Positions 18,412-27,045 of a stretch of DNA of 64,000 bases are shown one piece after another. The stretch's first letter is position 1. Each line of letters begins with the position of its first letter. The stretch spans positions 518,105 to 582,104 of the forward strand of contig NZ_QUCM01000001.1 of assembly GCF_003473545.1 (NCBI RefSeq). The letters are read 5' to 3'. The translations under genes were made by a program, and so were the position numbers. A model generated the notes under the pieces. The model saw only the letters and a program-made list of their open reading frames with translations. It was not told where the DNA came from and ran no database searches. This DNA is from Clostridium sp. AM22-11AC (GTDB lineage: Bacteria > Bacillota > Clostridia > Lachnospirales > Lachnospiraceae).

Positions 18412-18440
18412 TTGAAAAAAGTCTTTTTATTTAATAAGAT
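18412..18440 (+). promoter_or_regulatory. Promoter of the ABC exporter pair
   Basis: TTGAAA, 17-bp spacer, TAAGAT, followed 33 nt later by the first exporter ATG with RBS TGGGGGAAAA. Confidence 0.65.
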
Positions 18441-18472
18441 AGCAGTAAAACATACAAAATTGGGGGAAAACT

Positions 18473-20212
18473 ATGCTTTTAATGAACAAAACTCTTTTAA
18501 AGCTTGCCCGGGGACTATGGCTTTGGATCTTAGCCATAGCAGGGGTGGGCTTTCTTACGTTGGTAGGTACCACGGCGCTGGCTGAGATCATTGCCGATTT
18601 CCTTGGTACTCTTTTTCAGCCTCAGGCGATCTTAAATACTGCCTGGAGCGCCATCCGGGCCGCGCTGGCTGCAGCTGTATTTACCTTTCTTGCCCAGCTC
18701 TTAAAAGGACTGTTAGAATACAGGACCGCTGCAAAGGCAAGAGAAGGCATGCGGAAAATGATCTTTTCCAAAGTTCTGGAATTAGATGCAGGAGGCATCG
18801 AAAAGATCGGTCCTGTCTCTGCTATCACAGCCTCTGTAGATGCCGTGGAACAGATGCAGACCTATTTCAGTACCTACCTTCCAAGTCTGATCTACAGTGT
18901 GATCGCGCCCATTTATCTGTTCTTTCATTTAAAGAACATTTCCATGCCTGTGGCTGTTTTATTATTAGTAGTATCACTTTTTCTGCTTCCTATTAATAAT
19001 GCATTCCGCAGCAGGATCGAAGATATCCGCAAAATCTACTGGCGTTCACTGGATGATATGACCGGCTACTATATGGACAGCCTGCGGGGACTTACTACTT
19101 TAAAACTGTTTGACAGAGACAGGGAACATTCCCGTATCCTGGGGGAAAAGGCAGATATATTAAACAAAAATATCAACTGTTTTATGAAGATCAATTTTAC
19201 CTCTTTCCTGGTAACAGAAGCGCTGATCTATGCTGCCCTGGTAATCGCCCTTGTAGACTCCTGTGTACGTATTACAAAGGGTTCCATTACCATTTCACAG
19301 GCACTGATCGTTTTAATGCTTTCTTACAGCTATTTTTCTTCTGCACAGCAGCTGATGAGCGCTTCCCACAGTGCTTTAACCGCTATTTCCGCAGCAGGTA
19401 AAGTGGAGGAGATCCTTGATACAGATACAACACGCCCCTTTGACCCGTCACTGCCGGAAGATAAGGAACATTTTAATGGGATCCGTATGGAACATGTATC
19501 CTATGGTTATGAAGGACGGGCCAGAGCCTTACAGGATGTTTCTCTTACAATCCCCAAAGGTTCTGTTGTCGCTTTAGTTGGACTTTCCGGCTGTGGAAAA
19601 TCCACCACTGCTTCTCTTTTAATGCGTTTTTGTGACGCGGCAGCCGGACATATTTACATGGACGGCAAAGACTATCACAGCATGAAGCCGGAGGAACTGA
19701 GAAAGCACATTGCCATGGTTCCCCAGCAGGTAAACCTTTTTTCCGGGACCATCCGTGAAAATCTGCTCCTTGCTGACCCGGATGCAGATGACCAGACTTT
19801 AATGGAGGCTGTAAAAGAAGCGGGACTTTTAAAATTTGTACAGTCACTGGAAAAAGGACTGAATTCTGATGTTGGAAATGCAGGTGCTTCCCTCTCCGGC
19901 GGCCAACGCCAGAAAATCGGTATTGCAAGAGCCCTTTTATCAAAGGCTGAATACATGATCTTTGATGAGGCTACTTCCAGCGTAGACCCTGAAAGTGAAA
20001 AGGAGATCTGGGAGACCATCGGCCACCTGGCCCATACCCGGACCCTTATCATCATCTCCCATAGAATGTCATCAGTACGTGGCGCTGACTGCATTTACGT
20101 TCTAAAAGATGGCAGGGTGGCACAGCAGGGCGATCATGAAACTTTAATGGCCCAGGATGGCTTATATCATGAACTGGTAATACGCCAGCAGGCAATGGAG
20201 GTGGCAGAATGA
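18473..20212 (+). CDS. ABC exporter subunit 1 (CydD-like, fused membrane and ATPase domains)
   Basis: 579 residues: six membrane segments in ~1-310, then an ATPase domain with Walker A GLSGCGKST, signature LSGGQRQKIG, Walker B MIFDEATSS and H-loop SHRMSS, all intact. The transmembrane part (EGMRKMIFSKVLELDAGGIEKIGPVSAITASVDAVEQMQTYF) resembles CydD of the thiol/haem exporter CydDC. Its stop overlaps the next gene's start (ATGA), so the two probably form a heterodimer. The substrate is not known; no cytochrome bd genes are nearby, so I do not call it cydD. Confidence 0.88.
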   Translation: MLLMNKTLLKLARGLWLWILAIAGVGFLTLVGTTALAEIIADFLGTLFQPQAILNTAWSAIRAALAAAVFTFLAQLLKGLLEYRTAAKAREGMRKMIFSKVLELDAGGIEKIGPVSAITASVDAVEQMQTYFSTYLPSLIYSVIAPIYLFFHLKNISMPVAVLLLVVSLFLLPINNAFRSRIEDIRKIYWRSLDDMTGYYMDSLRGLTTLKLFDRDREHSRILGEKADILNKNINCFMKINFTSFLVTEALIYAALVIALVDSCVRITKGSITISQALIVLMLSYSYFSSAQQLMSASHSALTAISAAGKVEEILDTDTTRPFDPSLPEDKEHFNGIRMEHVSYGYEGRARALQDVSLTIPKGSVVALVGLSGCGKSTTASLLMRFCDAAAGHIYMDGKDYHSMKPEELRKHIAMVPQQVNLFSGTIRENLLLADPDADDQTLMEAVKEAGLLKFVQSLEKGLNSDVGNAGASLSGGQRQKIGIARALLSKAEYMIFDEATSSVDPESEKEIWETIGHLAHTRTLIIISHRMSSVRGADCIYVLKDGRVAQQGDHETLMAQDGLYHELVIRQQAMEVAE

Positions 20213-21873
20213 AACGAAAATTCAGTTATTCAATGAAGAAAATGAACCGCCGGCTTCTGGCCATTGGAAGACCGATCCGGAACTATATTGCCATTTCAAC
20301 AGTTGCCAGTGTACTGGGAGCACTCTCCCATATGGGACTGATGGGATTTGGCGCTTTATGGCTTTTGGCTGCGGCTGGTTTTTGTGATGGAATGATGACT
20401 TATGCAGCCCTTACTGTTACCTGTGCTGTTTTGATCGCAGTGTGCCGCTATCTGGAAGGTTTATTCTCCCATTTAGGTGCATACGGCATCCTTGCGAAAA
20501 TGAGAGTCCATCTTTTTGACGCCATCGACCGTATTTCTCCTGCTTATATGATCGGACGGGAAACCGGTGATATTATGAATATCGCTGTGGCAGATATCGA
20601 AACTCTTGAATATTTCTTTGCACATACTATCGGACCTATGTTTACAGTCATTTTACTGCCGGTAACAACAGTGGTTCTGGCATGGTTTGTAAATCCGCTG
20701 TATGCACTGGTGCTGATCCCAATCTATATTATGATCAGCGTTGTACTGCCTCTTGGGGCACTGATCGCCGGACGGGGCATCGGTATGCGCTACAGGGAAG
20801 AGTTAGGTGATCTGAAATCGAAGATCCTGGAAAGTGTATACAGTATCCGGGATATCCAGATCTTTGGTGCAGGAAACCGGAAAATGGAAGATGTAATGAA
20901 GGCAAACAGCCAGGTAAATAAGGCTGCTTTAGGACTTACCCTTCACCGCCAGACCATTGCCTCTTTCCCTAACTTTTTCATCTACCTTGCAAGGATACTG
21001 ATCCTTGTATGCGCCGGATATCTTGCATCAAAAGGCATCGATAACCCGGTAGGAACCATTGCTATTTCCTTTGCTGCAACAGCTTCTCTATCCTCTTCTT
21101 TCAGCCTTACTTTTGTGGTAACAGGCCTTTTAGAGGCATATGGCGCTGCAGAACGTATTTTTAAGATCGAGGACACATTGCCGGAGACTGAGGAACCGGA
21201 ACATGCGGTTACCTGCGGCGAGATCCAGACCATTGAATTTAAAGATGTGACTTTCGCTTATCCAGGTACAGAACGAAAGATCCTGGAACATTTTAATTAT
21301 GTCATACACAAAGGGGACCAGATCGGTATTGCCGGTGAGTCCGGTGCCGGAAAATCCACACTGCTGCGGCTTCTTCTGCGGTTCTATGCTCCAACAGAGG
21401 GCCAGATCCTGATCAACGGTATTCCACTGGAACAGATCAGCTTCAGGGAACTGCATAAGCGAATCGCATTTCTGGAACAGGATACTTATCTGTTCGACAT
21501 GACCATTGCAGAAAATATAGGGATCGCAAAACCCGGTGCTTCTATGGAAGAGATCAAAGATGCTGCCAAACGGGCCGGAATTGCGGAATTTATCCATACC
21601 TTGCCAGATGGATATGATACCGATATGGGGCAGATGAGCGCAAGGCTTTCCGGCGGTGAACGCCAGAGGATCGGAATTGCAAGAATATTGCTCCGTAACC
21701 CGGATATCTGCCTGATGGACGAGCCATCCAGTGCTTTAGATGCCCTTCATGAAAAGGAACTGCTCCATACGCTGCAGACTGCCTATGCAGGAAAGACACT
21801 GCTGCTGATCTCCCACAGAGGAAGTACGCTGACAGGATGCAGCAGGATTTTGAGAGCTGAAGATCTGAAATAA
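20209..21873 (+). CDS. ABC exporter subunit 2 (CydC-like, fused membrane and ATPase domains)
   Basis: 554 residues, partner of the preceding gene by a 4-nt overlap. Six membrane helices in ~1-320, then Walker A GESGAGKST, signature LSGGERQRIG, Walker B LMDEPSSALD and H-loop SHRGST. Both nucleotide sites of the pair have a catalytic Glu and His, so neither is obviously dead, unlike many heterodimeric exporters. The N-terminus starts with a basic stretch (MKRKFSYSMKKMNRR). A terminator follows at 21951-22001. Confidence 0.88.
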   Translation: MKRKFSYSMKKMNRRLLAIGRPIRNYIAISTVASVLGALSHMGLMGFGALWLLAAAGFCDGMMTYAALTVTCAVLIAVCRYLEGLFSHLGAYGILAKMRVHLFDAIDRISPAYMIGRETGDIMNIAVADIETLEYFFAHTIGPMFTVILLPVTTVVLAWFVNPLYALVLIPIYIMISVVLPLGALIAGRGIGMRYREELGDLKSKILESVYSIRDIQIFGAGNRKMEDVMKANSQVNKAALGLTLHRQTIASFPNFFIYLARILILVCAGYLASKGIDNPVGTIAISFAATASLSSSFSLTFVVTGLLEAYGAAERIFKIEDTLPETEEPEHAVTCGEIQTIEFKDVTFAYPGTERKILEHFNYVIHKGDQIGIAGESGAGKSTLLRLLLRFYAPTEGQILINGIPLEQISFRELHKRIAFLEQDTYLFDMTIAENIGIAKPGASMEEIKDAAKRAGIAEFIHTLPDGYDTDMGQMSARLSGGERQRIGIARILLRNPDICLMDEPSSALDALHEKELLHTLQTAYAGKTLLLISHRGSTLTGCSRILRAEDLK

Positions 21874-21950
21874 AGTCTTCATTATCGACATGCCCCAAAT
21901 ACAGCTTTCCCCCGCCATTGGCGGGAGATTGTGCATATAGGACATTCAAC

Positions 21951-22001
21951 AAAAAGACCAGCTGTACCAGACAGATATGTCCGTCCACAACTGGTCTTTT
22001 T
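21951..22001. terminator. Bidirectional terminator between the exporter pair and the iron locus
   Basis: AAAAAGACCAG (21951-21961) pairs with CTGGTCTTTTT (21991-22001). It serves the convergent exporter (plus) and iron-uptake (minus) operons. A smaller CCCGCC/GGCGGG palindrome lies at 21911-21925. Confidence 0.85.
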
Positions 22002-22017
22002 ATAATCCATTATAAAC

Positions 22018-22380
22018 TTATGAAATAGACTCTACTGTATAACCTGCATCTTCCACTGCTTTTTTCAGCACATTTACATCGATCTCACGGTCATAGGAAA
22101 CAACCGCTCTCTTGCCTTTTAAGCTGACATTTGCAGATACACCGTCGATCTTGTTTAAAGCACGCATTACACGGTTTACACAGTGCTCGCAGGTCATTCC
22201 GGAGATCTGGACGATCTTTTCACCGATCACAGGTCTCTCTAACTTGCTCGGTTTTTCCTTGATCTCGCTGGCTCCGCCGCCACCGCAGCATGGGCTTTCG
22301 CCTTTCATATGCTTAATGGTGCCTCTGATAGCAAAGATGGCGATCAGGATCAATATAAGGATCACAATTGCATTAACCAT
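22018..22380 (-). CDS. Membrane-anchored heavy-metal-associated (HMA) domain protein
   Basis: 120 residues. One N-terminal membrane helix (residues ~3-20, VNAIVILILILIAIFAIRG), a short linker with CCGGGG, then a ferredoxin-like HMA domain with the metal motif GMTCEHC (Cys64 and Cys67). HMA domains bind Cu(I) or other soft metals. It is the last gene of the iron-uptake series, which is odd because FeoB systems do not normally include a copper-chaperone domain. It may deliver or sense a metal at the membrane; that is inference. Confidence 0.8.
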   Translation of the reverse strand: MVNAIVILILILIAIFAIRGTIKHMKGESPCCGGGGASEIKEKPSKLERPVIGEKIVQISGMTCEHCVNRVMRALNKIDGVSANVSLKGKRAVVSYDREIDVNVLKKAVEDAGYTVESIS

Positions 22381-22419
22381 TTCTAAGTCCCTCTATTTCT
22401 GTAACAGGTATGCCACTGT

Positions 22420-22566
22420 TTACTCTTCTTCGCGGAATTTCTTATCTTTTGCTTCTTCCCGCTTTTTCTGGATAAATTTTACTCCCTGGTAGATCCCCAT
22501 TCCCACTACATAGATGATAATGAGAAGAACTACCATATAGAGCATGGAACCGGATGAATTTCCCAT
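22420..22566 (-). CDS. Small single-helix membrane protein in the feo operon
   Basis: 48 codons from the ATG at 22566 (preceded by GGAGCGGAAA) to TAA at 22420-22422. Residues ~8-27 are hydrophobic (MLYMVVLLIIIYVVGMG), followed by a strongly charged tail (KKREEAKDKKFREEE). It sits between the HMA protein and the FeoB-associated Cys-rich protein with short gaps, so it is probably translated. I do not recognise the family. Confidence 0.6.
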   Translation of the reverse strand: MGNSSGSMLYMVVLLIIIYVVGMGIYQGVKFIQKKREEAKDKKFREEE

Positions 22567-22640
22567 TTTCCGCTCCTTTTCTAACATTCAGTTTATGTCA
22601 CATGTGCTGTCCTGCCTGCAGACGCAGGCAGCGCACCGGA

Positions 22641-22859
22641 TCAATGTTTCTTAGCTGCCTTATGGCTGTCCATATGATGTGCATGGGCACTGCCGCAGCT
22701 GCTGCAATGTCCGCTGCAGCCACCGCATCCACCGCCGCAGCCGCCGTTTCCGCTTCCACAGCTGCTGCAGCTGTCTTTTAATACGCCTGTGCGCTTCCAG
22801 TAGATCACCAGACCGCAGTAGCCAAATACAAGGAGCAATATAATTACATTTGCTATCAT
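22641..22859 (-). CDS. FeoB-associated Cys-rich membrane protein
   Basis: 72 residues: one membrane helix (ANVIILLLVFGYCGLVIYW) and a Cys/Gly/His-rich tail (DSCSSCGSGNGGCGGGCGGC, then HCSSCGSAHAHH). This matches the FeoB-associated Cys-rich protein family found after feoB in clostridia. The start at 22859 is preceded by GAAGGGAATTTT. The Cys and His residues could bind Fe(II) arriving through FeoB. Confidence 0.85.
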   Translation of the reverse strand: MIANVIILLLVFGYCGLVIYWKRTGVLKDSCSSCGSGNGGCGGGCGGCSGHCSSCGSAHAHHMDSHKAAKKH

Positions 22860-22938
22860 AAAATTCCCTTCTTTCTTAATGGAAACATGAAACAATGGAT
22901 ATCTGCCATATTCATTTTACCACAATCATGCAGTTTTA

Positions 22939-22973
22939 AAAAGGGGACCGGATGTTTCCACCCGGCCCCTTTA
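22939..22973. terminator. Terminator-like hairpin after feoB
   Basis: AAAGGGG-A-CCGG pairs with CCGG-CCCCTTT across a 10-nt loop, with a T-run on the minus strand. It lies between feoB and the Cys-rich protein gene and should reduce expression of the small downstream genes. Confidence 0.75.
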
Positions 22974-23018
22974 TTATGCCGGTTTAATATACCGACGCTT
23001 GTTTTTCTTCTGCGCTCA

Positions 23019-25202
23019 TTATGACGCGGACTGTACAGAACGCTTGGAATAGGTCTTCTGATCCTTATATGGATCTGGACGGAACAGCATATACAGCATG
23101 AACAGTAGCACTACGAATGCCACAACTGTGCCTGCACCGAAGGAACCATAGAATAAGAAGCTGCCGATCTGGTATACGCAAAGAGTAACAGCGTAAGCAA
23201 ATACGTTCTGGAACAGGATCGCAAACCAGAACCACTTTCTATCCTGCATCTGCTGGGCCATTGTAGAAATAGCTGCAAGACAAGGAGAGTCAAGGAGGTT
23301 AAACAGCAGGAAGCTGAATCCGGCTAAAGCGGTTGGGAACCACATTCCAACACCTTCTGCAACAGTTTCTGCATCTTCAACGTCACCAGCAACATTTGCA
23401 AGTACGCCCATGGTAGAAACGATACCTTCCTTTGCACTGAAACCGGAGATTGCAGCTGCAACCGGCTGCCACTCGCCCCAGCCAAGAGGAGCAAAGAGAG
23501 GCGCGATCGCACCACCAATGATAGCCATAAGGCTGTCTGCGGAATCTTCAACAATGCCAAAGGAACCATCAGCAAATCCAAAAGTAGAAAGCAGCCACAT
23601 TACTACGCAGGCAAGGAACAGGATAGTACCAGCTTTGATGATAAAGCCTTTCAGTCTTTCCCAAACATGCATCAGAACAGTCTTAGCAGATGGGATATGG
23701 TACTGTGGAAGCTCCATAACGAATGGAGCAGGTTTTCCGGAGAATGGTTTTGTTTTCTTTAACATGATAGCTGCTACAAGAACAGCTACGATACCTACAA
23801 AGTACATGATAGGAGCCATCATTCCGGCTACATCCCAGCCAGTTACATAGCCAGCCATAACGCCGCCCATTAAAGCGATTACAGGAAGCTTGGCACCACA
23901 TGGGATAAAGGTTGCTGTCATGATTGTAAGTCTTCTGTCGTTATCCTGCTCGATGGTCTTGGAAGCCATGATACCTGGGATACCACAACCGGAGGAGATC
24001 AGTAACGGGATGAAGCTCTTACCGGACAGACCGAAGTGACGGAATACACGGTCCATAACGAATGCGATACGTACCATGTAACCGCAGTCTTCCAGGATGG
24101 ACAGGAACAGGAACAGGATCGCCATCTGAGGAACGAAACCAAGTACTGCTCCCAGACCGCCGATGATACCATCAACAACCAGGCTTAAGATCAGATCGCT
24201 TGCGCCGGCATTCTCAAGGAAACCGCCAACAACTTCCTGAATAGCACCTACAAATGTATCGTTGGTCCAGTCAGTTACGAATGTACCGATGGTAGTTACG
24301 GAGATGTAGTATACGATCCACATTACCAGCATGAAGATCGGGATACCTAAGAAACGGTTGGTAACGATCTGGTCGATCTTATCAGATACGGTCAGCTTCT
24401 CGCCGCTCTTCTTAACAGCAGTTCCAACTACCTTCTGGATGAACTTGTAACGCTCGTCAGTTACGATACTTTCCATATCGTCATCATGAGCTTCTTCAAT
24501 TGCTTTTCTTGCGTTCTCAACAACAGACTTGCCGGAAGCGGAAAGTGGAGTACTCTCAACTACCTTGCTGTCGTTTTCAAGGAACTTAACTGCATACCAT
24601 CTCTTCTTGTTCTCAGTGATGTCTGCCGGCAGTACGCTTTCAACCTCAGCTACTGCTGCCTCTAATTCCTTGGAGAAGATCTCCTTAGGAAGATCAACTT
24701 CTTTCTTCTTAGCAACCTTAACCGCTTCGTCGATCAGCTTATCAAGACCGGTCTGCTTCAATGCAGATGTTTCAACGATCGGACAGTCAAGGAGCATGGA
24801 AAGACGCTCGATATCGATCTTGATACCTCTCTTAGCAAGCAGGTCTGCCATGTTTAATGCGATAACAACCGGAATACCGGTTTCGATCATCTGAGTGGTC
24901 AGATATAAGTTACGCTCAATGTTTGTTGCGTCAACCAGGTTAACGATAACGTCTGGATCATCCTTTAACAGATAATCACGGCTGACAACTTCCTCCAGGG
25001 TGTATGGAGAAAGTGAATAGATACCAGGAAGGTCAGTTACGATAACTTCTTCACTCTGGCTCTTGCTCTTTAATTTTCCCTCTTTTTTCTCTACCGTAAC
25101 ACCAGGCCAGTTACCAACATACTGGTTGGCACCTGTTAATGCGTTAAACATAGTTGTTTTACCGCAGTTTGGGTTTCCGGCAAGCGCGATCTTAATTGCC
25201 AT
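23019..25202 (-). CDS. feoB: Ferrous iron transport protein B
   Basis: Fe(II) importer. The N-terminal GTPase-like domain has G1 GNPNCGKTT, G3 DLPGIYSLSPY and G4 NMAD; a GDI-like spacer follows, then a membrane domain with two gate repeats (ISSGCGIPGIMASKT and FSFLLFNLLDSPCLAAISTM). I place the start at 25202 because GGAGGT lies 10 nt upstream; the ATG at 25220 overlaps that RBS. About 727 residues. Preceded by two feoA genes and controlled by a promoter with a conserved operator. Confidence 0.97.
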   Translation of the reverse strand: MAIKIALAGNPNCGKTTMFNALTGANQYVGNWPGVTVEKKEGKLKSKSQSEEVIVTDLPGIYSLSPYTLEEVVSRDYLLKDDPDVIVNLVDATNIERNLYLTTQMIETGIPVVIALNMADLLAKRGIKIDIERLSMLLDCPIVETSALKQTGLDKLIDEAVKVAKKKEVDLPKEIFSKELEAAVAEVESVLPADITENKKRWYAVKFLENDSKVVESTPLSASGKSVVENARKAIEEAHDDDMESIVTDERYKFIQKVVGTAVKKSGEKLTVSDKIDQIVTNRFLGIPIFMLVMWIVYYISVTTIGTFVTDWTNDTFVGAIQEVVGGFLENAGASDLILSLVVDGIIGGLGAVLGFVPQMAILFLFLSILEDCGYMVRIAFVMDRVFRHFGLSGKSFIPLLISSGCGIPGIMASKTIEQDNDRRLTIMTATFIPCGAKLPVIALMGGVMAGYVTGWDVAGMMAPIMYFVGIVAVLVAAIMLKKTKPFSGKPAPFVMELPQYHIPSAKTVLMHVWERLKGFIIKAGTILFLACVVMWLLSTFGFADGSFGIVEDSADSLMAIIGGAIAPLFAPLGWGEWQPVAAAISGFSAKEGIVSTMGVLANVAGDVEDAETVAEGVGMWFPTALAGFSFLLFNLLDSPCLAAISTMAQQMQDRKWFWFAILFQNVFAYAVTLCVYQIGSFLFYGSFGAGTVVAFVVLLFMLYMLFRPDPYKDQKTYSKRSVQSAS

Positions 25203-25270
25203 TTCCTTTTTTACCTCCATGAGTCCATTGCAAAGGACTCTTTTTAATTCTCACGGTGTGTTATGTATGA

Positions 25271-25489
25271 TTACTTTACTTCTACACACTGAGCATCGTT
25301 CTTTCTTACAGAAAGCTCATAACCTCTTACTGTAATTTCAACAGGATCTCCTAAAGGAGCAACTTTTCTGATATAAAGCTCACTTCCTTTTGTGATCCCC
25401 ATGTCCATAATACGACGTTTGTAAGCGCCATCACCTGTGATCTTAGTCACTACTACAGTGCTTCCAACTGCTGCATCACCTAAAGTCAT
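25271..25489 (-). CDS. feoA: FeoA domain protein (second copy)
   Basis: 72-residue SH3-like FeoA protein: TLGDAAVGSTVVVTKITGDGAYKRRIMDMGITKGSELYIRKVAPLGDPVEI. The MGI...G motif and the LGDP block are diagnostic. The start at 25489 follows AAAGGAGACATAGC. FeoA is thought to regulate or assist FeoB GTPase activity. Two tandem feoA genes before feoB are common in clostridia. Confidence 0.92.
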   Translation of the reverse strand: MTLGDAAVGSTVVVTKITGDGAYKRRIMDMGITKGSELYIRKVAPLGDPVEITVRGYELSVRKNDAQCVEVK

Positions 25490-25558
25490 TGCTATGTCTC
25501 CTTTCTTCTCTTTGTCATGTTTATTTATGGCTATATCACCCTTAGGCAACATGTCCAT

Positions 25559-25768
25559 TTAAACCATGATATGTCTTGCCATATCCTGATTTATTGCAAC
25601 TCTTGAATCCTTAATATTGACAATAACATTTCCACCGATGGCAGATACAACTGTGATCTCTGCTCCGGCAACAAATCCCAGGTTTTCAAGAAAACGCTTT
25701 GTTTCTTCATTTCCGCCTACTTTGCGGATGGTATTTGCTTCTCCGATCGAAGCCATTGTTAAAGGCAT
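25559..25768 (-). CDS. feoA: FeoA domain protein (first copy)
   Basis: 69-residue FeoA protein: MASIGEANTIRKVGGNEETKRFLENLGFVAGAEITVVSAIGGNVIVNIKDSRVAINQDMA. It has the ENLGF-x-G motif of the family and differs clearly from the second copy, so the pair is old rather than a recent duplication. The start at 25768 is preceded by AAAGGAGTGAAGAAG. First gene of the feo operon. Confidence 0.9.
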   Translation of the reverse strand: MPLTMASIGEANTIRKVGGNEETKRFLENLGFVAGAEITVVSAIGGNVIVNIKDSRVAINQDMARHIMV

Positions 25769-25810
25769 CTTCTTCACTCCTTTTTTCAAGTTAGTTGTTC
25801 CTATTTCAGG

Positions 25811-25869
25811 TTAGTCATTGCTACCCTGATCATCTTAGTTAGAATACGCTAATTTAAGTTAGTTGTCAA
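25811..25869 (-). promoter_or_regulatory. feo promoter with paired TTAG-N6-CTAA operators
   Basis: Minus-strand promoter TTGACA (25864-25869), 17-bp spacer, TATTCT (25841-25846). TTAG-N6-CTAA at 25839-25852 overlaps the -10 element. A second near-copy, TTAG-N6-CTAC, lies downstream at 25811-25824. The same arrangement occurs at the mini-Fur promoter (39639-39699). Presumed iron-responsive repression. Confidence 0.7.
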
Positions 25870-25999
25870 TAATACAGGCTCTTTACATGCTGATAATTTT
25901 TCTCAATAAGGTGCATTTTTTTAATTTTTGCTGTATAATTCATAAAGATGTTGTCTATCTTCATAAATAAACTGCCGTCAGCCACAAAGGAGAGCTTCT

Positions 26000-26914
26000 A
26001 TGACATTACAGCAAATGCGATATTTTATTGGTGCTGCTGAATCTGGTTCGATCAGTGAAGCCGCTAAACGGTCTTTTACTGCCCAGTCCAGCATTTCCGG
26101 CGCTATAAAAGAAGTGGAAAATACCTATGGGATCACTGCTTTTGTAAGAGACAGCAAAGGTGTCCGCCTTACCAGAAGCGGAGAAGAGCTTCTTATCGAA
26201 TTTAAAGGAATATTAAACCGTCTGGACTACCTGGACGAAAAATTCAATGGTTCCAAAGACCGTCCTTTAGGTTTATCTGTTTCCTCCCAGCATCATATCT
26301 GCGGTATGAATTCTTTTGTATCGATCATCAAAAGCCTGAATACAGGTGCCGGACCTTATCACTGCGGTTTTCACGAATGCCGCACATCTGAAGTTATGGA
26401 CCGGGTAGAACGCGGTCTGGATGATCTTGGCATCGTTTTTGTTACAGAATACAGCAAGGGCCAGATGATGCAGGAGTTAAGGAACAGAAGCATCATTTTC
26501 AATCACATTACCTATCAGACTTCCCATGTATACATATGCCGAAACCACCCTCTTGCTGGCAGCCGTGAAATCGACATGGAAGATCTGATCCAGTATCCTT
26601 TTATCACCTATGACCGGTCTTCAGATACGAATCCCGCTTATACTGACCTGATCGTTCCTTATCATCAGTTAAACAGGGTGATCCAGGTTTCTGACCGGGC
26701 TGCTTCTTATTCTGTTATGCGTTACTGTCAGGGATTTGCTGTAGGAAGCGGCTACCGGCCATTTGATGATAACTACAGCGATATCGTTTCCATTCCTATT
26801 AAAAACGGGCTGCGTCTTGAAATAGGTTGGATCGTACGCCAAAAATATACTCTTTCTGATACAGCCAGCCGTTTTGTGGATCTTTTAATGCAGGTCGAAT
26901 CAGTTGTTCTGTGA
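26000..26914 (+). CDS. LysR family transcriptional regulator
   Basis: 304 residues. N-terminal winged helix-turn-helix (MTLQQMRYFIGAAESGSISEAAKRSFTAQSSISGAIKEVE), then a PBP2-type effector domain. Usual length. RBS AAAGGAGAGC, with a TATAAT at 25934-25939 upstream. A perfect terminator separates it from the DUF3100 operon on the same strand, which is its most likely target. The ligand is probably related to the amidohydrolase substrate, but this is inference. Confidence 0.92.
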   Translation: MTLQQMRYFIGAAESGSISEAAKRSFTAQSSISGAIKEVENTYGITAFVRDSKGVRLTRSGEELLIEFKGILNRLDYLDEKFNGSKDRPLGLSVSSQHHICGMNSFVSIIKSLNTGAGPYHCGFHECRTSEVMDRVERGLDDLGIVFVTEYSKGQMMQELRNRSIIFNHITYQTSHVYICRNHPLAGSREIDMEDLIQYPFITYDRSSDTNPAYTDLIVPYHQLNRVIQVSDRAASYSVMRYCQGFAVGSGYRPFDDNYSDIVSIPIKNGLRLEIGWIVRQKYTLSDTASRFVDLLMQVESVVL

Positions 26915-26933
26915 TTTTAAAGACGGTTTTCGT

Positions 26934-26961
26934 AAAAAGCGATGGAAATCCATCGCTTTTT
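26934..26961 (+). terminator. Terminator after the LysR gene
   Basis: AAAAAGCGATGG / CCATCGCTTTTT with an AAAT loop: a perfect 12-bp stem ending in a T-run. Confidence 0.9.
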
Positions 26962-27045
26962 GACGTATTCGCAGAAAACACTTCCTGTGTTATGTTTAAA
27001 TCACAAAAATAATTTCTGCACAGACAGAAGAAAGGGGTATCTTGT

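Noticed and set aside
18473..21873. Naming the exporter pair cydDC
   Set aside because: Similarity is to the family in general and no cytochrome bd genes are nearby.
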